In this document: in pieces, positions 13,801 through 25,800 of the stretch
Layout: each line of letters begins with the position of its first letter
Position numbering within the stretch: position 1 is the stretch's first letter
NCBI GenBank assembly: GCA_025345505.1
Contig: JANVCC010000018.1
Span: 42,113,745-42,177,744, forward strand
Direction of reading: 5' to 3'
Length of the DNA stretch: 64,000 nucleotides
Source of the DNA: Todiramphus chloris collaris
Lineage: Eukaryota; Chordata; Aves; Coraciiformes; Alcedinidae
Notes under the pieces: generated by a model
What the model saw: the letters and a program-made list of their open reading frames with translations, nothing else
The model's database searches: none
What the model was told of the DNA's origin: nothing
Position numbers and translations under genes: made by a program

Positions 13801-16800
13801 TCTCCTTTCAGATAGTTCTACAGAGCAAGGTGTCTCCTCAGCTTCCTTTTCACGAGGCTAAGCAACCCCAGTTCCCGCAGCAGCTCCTAAGACTTCTTCC
13901 CTAGACCCTTCACCTTTAATGTCCTTCTTGCAGTGAGGGGCCCAAAACTGAACACAGTATTCCAGGTGTGGCCTCACCAGTTCTGAGTACAGGGGGACAA
14001 TCACTTCCCTAGTCCTCCTGGCCACACTTCTGATACAAGCCAGGATGCTGTTGGCCTTCTTGGCCACCGGAGCACACTCCTGGCTCCCCAAAAGCTCCCT
14101 GGCTTCCCTAAAACCGAGCACTGGGGACCACTGGAGCACTGTCTACCAACTGGATTTAACTCCATTCACCACCACTCTCTGGGCCTGGCCATCCAGCCAG
14201 TTTTTTATCCAGCAATTCGTATACCCATCTGAGCCATTAGCAGACAGTTTCTCCAGGAGAATACTGCGGGAAACAGTGTCAAAGGCTTTACTGATGTCCA
14301 GGTAGACAACATCCACAGCCTTTCCCTCATCCACTATGCAGGTCACCTTGTCACAGAAGGAGATCAGATTAGTATATGTAGAAACAGTGCACAGAAAGGA
14401 CAACTGGCATTCCCTTTGTGTACAGACTTTGCTCATAACATCTTGCTGCCCAAATACAGAACGCATGATAAATTTGGCAATGCCACACATAATAATATAA
14501 AAACACATACACACATGTACACATGTTTTTGCTACATAAAACATAATAGAGGAGGAAAAATTCACACGATGGGAAATGCCTTATTCTAACAATGGATAAT
14601 TTGACAGCATTTTCTAAATTGACAATGTACAATGCTGGAAATAGTTTATCTGAATCAACCTGGAACTTCAAACTGACACTGTTTAAGCTACTCCAGCCTT
14701 TCATAGAAATCTAGCTCAGGTGTCCCACACTACTCTGAAGTCTGCTTAGTTCTAACTACATAAAAGATGGAGAAGGTCTGCTTTAGCAAATAAAGATGTC
14801 ATGTTAGAAACAGATCAAAAAGGGAAATATAAAAAAGCACCTTAGAAAGGAAACCACTATACTTGACATACACTTACAGCCATATGCATTTATGTATGTA
14901 TACACACAGAAGTACATACATTCCCACACAGAGCAAACTTACTTGAAAGCATATATTTTCAATCAAACACTCCCCTACTGTTCTACCAGCTAGGTGTCAG
15001 TCAATGGCACCACCAACACTCCGTGCACAATCCCTGTACTCTACTGTCCAGCATTCCCAAATTTTGACTTGCCTTAGCACCGTGAGCAGCCACTGCAGTC
15101 ACTTTTTCCCGAGCATACCAGTCCCAGATCATTAATTCTGCAGAATCTCCTTGATAATGGACAGCAGGTCTACTCTGCACTCTGTTTTCCAATTCCTATG
15201 GGATAAGCTCCGTGTTGCTTCAGGTCAGTGAAATTTCTTGAAAATAGTTACACTTTTTTATGTCAGAGATTTCTTACCCAGCTAGTCCTAGGTGCTTTGA
15301 CTTTAATGAAGAATGCTTGTACTCTTTTCTTGATAGATGTACATGTAAATCTATTTATTTTCTACTGAATTTTTTTACTCATGCTTGCAACAGGAAGTTA
15401 ACACAGGTCCAGAAGGAAACCAAACTGGATTCTGTTTCTCACTAAACAACATTAATAAAGTTTGGGGTTTATTTCATTTGGTTAAAACCAACGACAACTG
15501 TGTATTTTGCCTGAACATCCCCGCTGAAGTACTATTGACAGAATAACTAAAGAGACCCAACAAAAGCAAATAAAATATGAAAGATGACAATTAAATTTCA
15601 ATACCAAAGAGAAATAAACCCAAGATGCCTATGGACTCAACGGTGTTTGCAGTAATGTATAAACAATTCTAGCCCTATGTAATCTTGATTTACACAGATA
15701 GTCTACTTGGCCCCAAAGGTTCACGAAAACACTTCCTGCTGTAGTCTCACTCTTACTTGCTGGTAGGTAGGCCACTTAAGGATCTTCCGAAAACTGAAAA
15801 GGAATATGCTCCAAGTCCTTAAGAAAGCAAAGAATAGTAACTACCTGCTAGAAGCATAGCAAGCAGTCCTTTTAAACCAGTGAGCTTATAAACATGCTCA
15901 AAGTTATTTTTAACAGGTGATAAAGCTATCAATGCCCTACACAATATGGATATGGGGAGGAACTTTTAGGCACTACTGCAGAAGCAACACTGAAGTTTGT
16001 GCGTATGTTCCATAAGGCACAGCTTGTCCATCAGAACCTTTATAATTGATATGGAAATAGTTGATATGCAGAAAAAGCTTCAGTCTTAAAGAGACCAAGC
16101 AGAGCTTGCAGAGTATGCAACAGCATCAGCAACAAAACAATCTTTTCACTTTTTAACTGAGAATGTTTGATGTTAAAAATTCAGAGTGCAGGAACCATGA
16201 AGTATTAAGATCCCAGCACTTTGGTATTTCGATAACTTTTGCTCTACACCTGCTTAAGGTAAATAAGTACTTGAAGCATGCTACAAAAAATTGATGTCGT
16301 CTTAGCGTATAATAAAATGACAATGTTTAGAGGATGAGACCTCTGTATATTTCCACCCCAAAGTCTTATCTTAGGTACTCATTGTCCTTCCACAGGGAAA
16401 TCTGGGCACCTTACAGCTCTGTTCATGAGGTAAGGACATACCTTCACCTAGTCTCAGATACTTCAGTATTCACCCTGTTGGTTTCGAGGCAAGTGACCGA
16501 GGAAACAGACAGTTCTCTGGAGCAAACATATTTACTTCTGTGTGAATGCTTTTTGTCCTATGCTTCCAGAAGGAGGGAGATTCAGAAGAAGAGAAGGGTA
16601 AGGAGAGGGAGGGTGAGAACTAGAAAGAGTGAGAACATACACACATGTAAGCAAAAGACAAATATCTGTCATCACTCAGCTATGGAGTCACCCCTCCTCC
16701 TGCTAGTTCTCTCAGGGCTGTATGGGGAGCTCAATACTAGCCACATGTGCATACTCTTCACTTGCTAACACAATGGTTCTCGCAAACACTTGGGAATAGA

Positions 16801-19800
16801 AATGGCTTGGCCGTGGTTCCAAATATGGTAAATGTTATCTCATCCAGCATAGAAAGCTATCTGTGGAAACATATGTAACAATATGTCAGATGCTTAATTA
16901 ATACTGCTAATGAATACTTAAGCAACTGCTTTTAATCACTTAAGTGTTTACTGGGGGAACTAGTAATTAGCCTTAAGCACTTAAATTATACCAAAATTCC
17001 TTTTTAGGCATCAAAATGTTGTTTTTGATCTCACCTGAAGAGCAACCTTGCATGAAATTCACCCTGTGAAGATCATACAAGAAAACAACGGCAAATCAGA
17101 GGACTGAACACTCCTCTCCCGAGTTCCAAACTGACATGAGAAACTAAATTCAACCTCTTTTAACATTTCCCTGCAAAAAGGCCATAGCCTCATCTTTGCC
17201 AATCACACTGAAATATTCTTTACCGTATCCTGATTTACAGCTACTCTCCTTAGTACAAAATGTGACCTAGAAATGTGCAACATTTTTCACTTTCCAATAC
17301 AGTCCGACACAGGAACAGACCCTCTTCCTCTCTCATCTCTCACCTCCCCTGCTTCCAAAGCCCTATTCAGAAGTTGGGTGAGGGGTGAAAAAAATACTAC
17401 ACCACAACAACTATCCAGCTAGCTTCGCTTCACAGAGTTCTACGTAAAGCAAATAAAATTTCTCAGGTATATAAAATTCTGAGTGGACAGAGTCCTAGGC
17501 AATTTGCTCCAGTTGACCCTGCTTGAAAGCACCAGGCAAATTAGACTACCTGATCTCAAGCATCCCTTCCAACTGAAACAGTTCTGTGACTCTGCGAAAA
17601 TTTGACATTGGCATGTGAAACATAGGAATGTGATAAATTTTCTAAGCCTATTATTTAATTTAAAGCATCTCTTTAGCAGGTCTTAGAAACTTGAGCTACA
17701 TGAATGTTAATATGCAGTCACCACTCAACCAATCCTCTCAGCTTCCGGCAGAAGTTCTTTTGTTTTGAAGGAGCCAATACCTCTAAACATCAGATTTATA
17801 TATGATAATGTGTATCTTGGCTTTTTTAAAGTTTTTGTGTTAAGTGTAACTGGTAGGGGAAAAATCAGTCCAGTACTTTTAACTAATAATTTTAAAATTT
17901 ATAAGTGACATTATTCAAGTGCAACTAGGGCAGGAGGCTGCTGCCTTGCCAAATGTACTGACTTTGCCCAAGTGTAACAACAATAGAAAGGGGTGGATAA
18001 CTATAACTATGCAAATTAAAAATTGGTTATGGGTTCAGGTATTTCACTTTGATGCAGTATTGCTCTTCACAGAAGCACTTCTCTGAAGGTATTGTCTATG
18101 TACCCGTTTTCCAAAATCTATTTGTAACAACTGTGCTACCAGTGGGAAAATATAAGTGGTTAGCTATATAGAAGACAAATAACATTTTCAAGATATATGC
18201 CTATCTTCCTGACAAATTTTGAGTATCTCAAGCTCTTAAGACATAAAACCAAACACCCCAAGTCAAATAACATCCACTGACTCCTGTGAAACATCTCAGA
18301 TGATTTCAAGAAACCTAGAACATTCATCTAGAACAGATGCAAAGAACTTGGTCTGGAGAACATGTCTTATGAGAAGCGGCTGAGGGAACTGGGATTGTTT
18401 AGTCTGGAGAAGAGAAGGCTGAGAGGAGACCATATCACCCTCTACAACTACCTGAAAGGAGGCTGTAGTGAGGTGGGTATTGGTCTCTTCTCCCAAGTAA
18501 CTAGAAATAAGATGAAAAGTAATGGGCTTAAGTTGAGCCAGGGAAGGTTTAGATTGAACATTAGGAAAAATTTCTATACTGAAAGAGTGGTGAGGTATTG
18601 GAACAGGCTGCCCAGGGAGGTGGTGGAGTCACAGTCTCTGGAGGTGTTCAAAAAATGCGTAGATGTGGCACTTCAGGGCATGGTTTAGTACTTATGATAA
18701 TGTTAGGTAGATGGATGGACTTGACGGCCTTGGAGGTGTTTTCCAGACTTAGTGAGTCTATGCTTCTGTGACCATCTTAATGAAACATTCCTGCTTGAAG
18801 TAACATTTTCCACAAGTCTAATAAAGGAATGAGAGGGTGCTGGAAGACAGTTGCAATTTTTCACCTGTTTTGAATTAGGTGACTTAGATATCTTGACACC
18901 AGCTGAGGCCACACCATGTCATCCCATCCAAACAGCTGCATCATTGATAGAACAGGCTGTGGCTGGAGATCTGATAGAGCTTTGCTGGGTATATCCAATG
19001 CTAAGAGAGTAAAACCTGATTTTAAAGAGAGAAAAACATGGCATCATGTTAATGGTTTCTTTAGTACATCCCTGTTCCACTAAAAAACACTGAAAATTAC
19101 TTATGATTAATCATGTGCCATCTGGGAGTTCCAGAAATCTCAAGTAAATCTGGGCAACTATTCTAACAGACAGTATTTTTACACATGTTAAAATGTAGTC
19201 TTTCTCCCAAGGAGTTTGTAAGTCAACACAACACCGAATGCAAAGGAGAGAAAATGATTCCAAACATATACAATTTAAAACATAGTCACAAAACCACATA
19301 TTATAAATCCTGAAGGCACAGCTTTACCACCTAAGCAATAAAAAAGAGTCTTAAAAACTTGCTTTTTTTTCTTCTTGGCCTCCCTTTCTTGCTTCTATCC
19401 CCTACTTCTTCCCTTGTCTGCATAAAGATTACTGTGCTTTACAGAGTTGAGTTTTACTTATTTGTTAAGCTATTTTTATCTTTTTCTTTTTGGTTGGGAC
19501 TTTTGTTAATTTTTTGCTTAGCTGTTTGTTCTTGCAGTGAAGAACTGTATTTGGAAAGAATTCACTCAGTAAAAGCTGGTATCTTTCTATTTTTAGAATA
19601 GACTTTCATGTATCAGAAGCTACTGTGTAAATAAAGCACTACGGACAAGCTTATTCTTGAAAAAAAGATCTTCATGTAACAGTTGCAGATCTAGAAGCTG
19701 GGACAGTACTTTGCACAGTGTTTTTGTTAATAAGACATAACTTTTTGGTGTTTCTCTTAGGTCTACTGTGGAATCTGTATCTTACACTACCAGGACTAAA

Positions 19801-22800
19801 AAAAATTAAATAAATATATATATAAATAAATATATATATAAAAAATATATATATAACACATTCTTTAATCTGTATAGGACAAATGCATTTAAACTGAGGA
19901 AGAAACTGTAATCTGAAATGCTGAGCAGTTATTAGGTTATAGGAAATGAGAGGCATCAAATTAGTTGGGAAAATTGACTTTGGAGGACAATGAAATTTTT
20001 TTTCTCAAGCTACAACAGGGTAGGTTTAGACTGGACATTAGGGAAAAATTTTTCACACAGACACTGGAATAGGCTGCCCAGGGAGGTGGCTGAGTCACCA
20101 TCCCTGGATGTGTTTAAGGGTCATTTAGATGTGGTGTTGAGGGATATGGTTTAGGGGTGAACTTTGTCGAGTAGGGTTAATGGTTGGACTTGATGATCCC
20201 AAGGGTCTTTTCCAATCTGCATGATTCTATGATTTTAAATAAAAGGGGTCACGAGTTCCCAAACGCGACAAGTAAAAAAAAAAAAAAAAAGTTATATTAA
20301 CTTATTAAAATAATGATTTACAAAAATGCATCGAGAAGGTGACTTAGAATTAGACAGAAAAGACTAGTTTGCAGAAACAACAAAGAAGCTATTTTAATTA
20401 ATGGTGTAGGAACAGACTACCTTAAGCTATGAAGGACTTCACATTTCCTTATGTGCCTTGGAATAAAAAAGAAAGTCACACAGAGTCCCCATTCCTTCTT
20501 AGGTGAAGAAGCATTTTTGTACCAGGCTTCTTCCAGATGATCACATTGTTTCTACAGCATCAGCAATAACATGGGTGGAGGAGAAACGGGAGGCAGAACC
20601 GCTAACATGAGTCCCGAGCTACTGCCTGGCAGAGGGAGCAGGAGAGCTGTGACAGTTGCTCTCTCCTCTGGGCTGTGAGCTCTAAGGCGAGGAGCTCATA
20701 CGGCGTGGGAAAGGTTTGCCTTCCTCTGTAGTACTGCCTAACACAGCTCTATAAAGCAGGTCACAACTGCACTCCCTTGCTTCTAAGCAGAGTTTATAAT
20801 AGGTTGTTCTTTCTCCTATTTCACTGTGTTAATGTAAAATAAAAAGATACAACACTGCAGGAAATGAATGAAAGTTTTGACATTAACAACCTCTTCCTTT
20901 GATTTGTATTGCTGTTTCCCACACAGGCTTCAGCAGTGTGAGAGCACGACTGTTGCACGCTGCCTCCTTCATTAATGCTACCCACTAACTACTGCAGAGC
21001 TGCTTCAAATGAAGGGTCTTTTAACTTTTCCTATTACTAACTCGGTACTTCTGAGCTTATAACTTTAATTCATATCATGATGAGGAAAAAAAAAAAATAA
21101 CCTCACACTTCTCTAAATTTTAGTTACGTGGATACAAGATTTCATTGTCACTACAGAATTCAATGCTAGCTACTGATGTTAAAGATCAAACGCAGATTTC
21201 TATCTATTCACTGCCATGCTGACTTGTTGCATGTGGAGTTCACATACATATGGAATGTTGTACTTCAAGATTAAACCTTTTCAGAGTAAAACAAGATAAA
21301 TAATTAAGATGAATTATTAAATAGTTTTACGACCATGATCATAAGGGTTCAGCAAAAACCAACAGCAATGTAATCAAACTGTTAAAAATGGTCTTCAAAA
21401 GTAAAATAGTGTTTTAAAAAAAAATCAGCTTCAATTGCGACCACAAGGAATAGTTCAACACAAAATTATAATCAACTTCTACAAAAAGATGTAAATTCTA
21501 GATGTAGTAAAAGAAGTTATTCTCATTTGTATCATGTAACATTTGCAACGTCGACTATTGCCTGAGACTAGTAGGGAAAAAGAAGTCAGGCTTGTATAGC
21601 TTCAAACCCCTTTGGAGTTCTCAGTCTGTTTGTATTCTCTCAAGTACAATATTTCTTCTTGCCAAAATGTTTAGTGTAGAATCCAGTTCGTTTTGTTGGG
21701 GTTTTTTTTTTGCATTTACAAATCTATACGTTACTACATGGAAGCAGAAACATCCCAAAATGCAAAATCCTTTAAAGTTTGTGATCCGGAAAACGGCACC
21801 AAAGGGTCAACGCTCACCTGCGGCCGTATCAGCAAGCTGTGGGGAAGGTGGCACCTGTGACATTCTCTGGCTCTTCAAGTAGGGAAAGAAATTCCTCCAG
21901 AGAGCAGTGGCGACAGCAAGGTGGTGCTCTTTAGCCGCTAATGGAAGCTGCGCCGCTGGGGCCCTGTTCCCTAGTTGCAGTCCCTGGCTCACGCGTTTGT
22001 GTGCACTCCTGCGGAGAAACAAAAACGATGCTTACGTTCAGGAAATGAAAAATACACATCTTTTAAAAAGGCGTTTACAACTGCTTTAAACTGGAGAGTC
22101 TGAGAACTGGAGGTTCGTTTTCGTGCGGTTGAAAGGTTTATGCGAAAGACATTTATGCGTACCTGTTACTTGATGGATGAATGATGGCATATTAAGCACC
22201 ATAAAGTTAATGTTAATTACTAATGTCAGCCATTAATTATATGCTTTTTAATATGTCAGATCAAAATGAGAAATAGGCAGCTTTAAAATGAATATCTGCG
22301 TTTTGCAACTACTAGCATGACAAGCAGGTCTGCTCACAATCCAAAGGCAGATACTTTTAAAAAAAGATTTTTGTCAGTCGGGTTCGTAGGGTTGGGTTGT
22401 GTACAGCAAAATAATGGCAAATGATGTTGATAAATGGTAAAGTTTCCTTCCGAGATCTATTTCTCATTTGTAAAACCTCACTAGGTATGAGTTTAGATAA
22501 GAGAAAAGATTCATTTTATCCTGATGCACTGCAGACAATTAGGTTTGACAGCAATGCCCACAGCTTTGTTAGTACAGTAAGGACAAAAGTTACCACTACA
22601 CATAACTCCCATCTCTTCCCGAGACAACGTGGCATGAATTCAATAACACACTCAATTTTCTTTGATTCTTCTAGTACCATTCCTGCTACTTAATCTAATT
22701 TGGAAGTTGTGACTTTCTAGAGGTTTAATAGAGATATGTCTGCAGGGAATCAATGTTCTCAGAGAAGTAGGGGGCGGGGGGGGGGGGGAACATTAATAAA

Positions 22801-25800
22801 TTTGTCTGGTAGAGCAGGATAGGCGGCATTACCGCACTGGGCTGATCAACTAAATAACATGCTTATTAAAAACAATCTGTAGGAACGCACTATCATTCCT
22901 GTTCCTATTTATCTTCTGGTCAACTCAATTGAGATTGTGCATTAAAGCACAGGCAGCATTATTACATTTGCTTTATTAAATTCTATAAACAGCACTGTAA
23001 AGTCAGAGTCGAGATATTTATAAGATAATGGCAAACAGCGGAGGCATCGAGACTTGCCTTTACACTAACATTTGTAGACTATAATTTTTATTTTTTCTTA
23101 ATTGCCATTCTCATAATAGCAACTGTTTCACAAAACTCTTCCCCTAGATTTTTATTCTGTGCTCACCCTAATTTGAAATAAACAAAACCAAAAATACAAA
23201 CAAAAACTCCAGGCCCTAGTTCTCTTCTGGGAATGTGGAAAAATTATGAAAGAATTACACAACTCACAGCACTCATTAGGACATCTGAAATGGAATAATT
23301 TTAAATAAAGAGTAGGCTGGCTGCAAGGCCTTCTCATACGAGGGTTGATATTAGAAGCGCATCTCATTATATCAAATTAGTATCCAAAAATTCTGCCTAA
23401 CACATAATTTAAAACATAAAACATACTGGCTGTCAAAGGTAACGATACCTTATGCCTGCCTGCAGGCATCCATTAGTTTCAATAGGACAGAGAGAGAGCT
23501 GAGTACCAGCTACTTTTCAAATGGCTATGTTTAACAGACATGGAAAGGTAGGTAATATTAGGAGGAATCAAGTATTTCCTTGAGAGACATCAAGAATCCA
23601 AACACGGGAACAGAAGCCAGGAATTCTAAACCCAACATTTATTCCCTCTGTGGCTTCAGATAAATCATACACAGCCTTTGTAAGCCTCAGTTTCCCGGCC
23701 ATGATATTTGGATAGTAAGACAGCTTACCCTTTAAGGATGCTGTGAAAACAATCAGTGCTTAAAAACTGAGGATTATGTTCAGCATGTCAGTTGGTATTC
23801 CTGTTTACAAGGCATATGCTCCAAGTCCACATGAATCGAAACAGAAGCAAGATTAGGATAAAAAAAGTCAAGCAACGCTTCTTTGGGAGTGTCCCTTTTT
23901 AATACAGGGATAAAGAAAAGGGTATAGAAATAGTGAGCTCTAGAGGACAAACAATGAAATAGTAAAAGGAGGGCTAAAGAAGATGTTAAAAAATATTTTT
24001 GTCTATTACAAAAAAAAACCCCAAACCTTACATGAAAACCAGAAAGGTTTAGCAGTAAAAACAAAAGCCATTTTATTTTCTTAAGAAAGGAAATCATGAT
24101 GCCTCATACTGCATAGAATAGAATTTCTGGAACCAAATTCTTCCCTGCTTACAGCCAGACTACACTGTAAAATTGCACAAAGACCTTTTTCTCTCCTCTA
24201 AACTGCCTCTCCAAACAAGGGTGCCTTGCATCTCCTTTAGCCATCTATGCAAAGCAGAAGGGTGTACAGACTCCCAAAGTAAGGTAATACATCTCTGTGT
24301 CAGTGGAAGGGCAAGACGTACAAATCAGTATTTATGTTTATTCATAGTAACCTACACAAATGCTTGCAATAAGGTAAATGCTTAGAATCGATGAGGCATC
24401 AATATATGCTGCAGCTGATGCAGACAGATGCTTCACCAACAAGCAGATTTTTTAACTCCATAAAAATACGGATAAATACAATTTTACTTTTTATTCGAGC
24501 TTCCACATTTTTCCTAACACACAGACAAGCATACTATCAATCACTCCACATCTGAAACTATACACAATGTAGTTTTCCATTGTGTTAAGAGCTCTGGAAC
24601 CACTGGTTGTCTCGTTACAATGGTAATAACTTGGTGTAGTTTTTACTTGGTTTGAATCATGGAATTCCTATTTCTGAAAAATGAGGCATGTTTTTTTTCA
24701 TTTTGCCATCAGATCAAATAAATCCTGGGTCTATAAAAGAAGGGAACGTCTGTGCTACCTGAATGAGGATTGTGCTGGATGTATAGGTAGAGCAGTAGCA
24801 TGTGGGATTATTTCCTACACCATACACCTGGGTAAGGAATTGCTGCCATTTATCTGCATGTAGGTATTGTAATCATAAGCCCTGCTTTTACGATCATAAA
24901 CCATGCCTTTGCAAGCCTGGATTACTAAAATGGAGTCAAACTTCAGGTCAAGCTGGAAAAGTAAAACACATAATATGCAGACGCCTGCCTGTATAACGGA
25001 AACTGAAGTCACTACTAGTCCATAACCTGCACTGGCTGCATATTGGCATCCAGACTTAATACAATGGCATTTAATTTGATCTACAAGGGTTCAGAACTCC
25101 TCAATACGAGAGAAGCCCTCTCTCCTCCTACCAGTATTGCCAGGGACACATAACTACCACCCTCAGGGGCTCCCAGACTACAAATAGAGACACGAGATTC
25201 TCCACGGACAATACTCCCAGTTTGTCTACTCCCAGACCATGCCAGACCAGCCACAGCATCCACAGAACTCAGGTGCCCAGCAGAGAGTCAAGCTTAAACT
25301 CAGGAAAGCCTTTTTAAAGGACCCGAATTACCTTTTCATGTTGGAGCTAGTAGATAATTAAAAAACAACACCTGAAGGAGCAACACCCTTGGATAAATGT
25401 AAGTAGATTGGGTAGAGATGCATGAGGATTTTTAAAATGATAAATGGCTTTGAAGCTTGGAATTTCAACTACTAACATCAGTTTCTTTCAAGGAAAACTC
25501 AGGCAAAGTGAAATGAAAGAAAGCTTCATCACCATAAGATTCAAAGACAGGTAATAGGGGCTTTGTGCCCTCTGCAGAACAGTGGAATTTGAATAGCACC
25601 AGAATGTTGAGATTTGCCTTCCAAACATTCTCCCACTTTTTGCATCACTGTAAGATTATCAATGCAGTTTCTCATTTTGATATTTTGGCAACAAATGCAT
25701 TGTGCCTTGACCCTATTTTGATGCTGCCATAGAGGTGGTAACAGCAACAGAAACGACTGGGGGAAGTTGAGGCTTCTTCAGCTATGGGGTAGCTATGAGG

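Larger units (their letters stand above)
13420..18864 (-). other. MMS22L intron, 5.4 kb
   Basis: Holds three CR1 copies: 18345-18772 and 17480-17597 (antisense) and 13497-14372 (sense). The unique part 14400-17450 shows nothing I can identify. An open plus frame at 16334-16768 is unsupported by motif or splice context. Confidence 0.85.
19016..21817 (-). other. MMS22L intron, 2.8 kb
   Basis: Contains a CR1 tail at 20005-20236, a poly(A) at 20274-20290 and an AT block at 19797-19857. The stretch 20560-20730 is locally GC-richer without a recognised feature. The remainder is unique AT-rich sequence. Confidence 0.85.

Noticed and set aside
16334-16768. 144-codon plus-strand open frame
   Set aside because: Antisense to MMS22L inside an intron; no motif, promoter or splice support. 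Probably chance.
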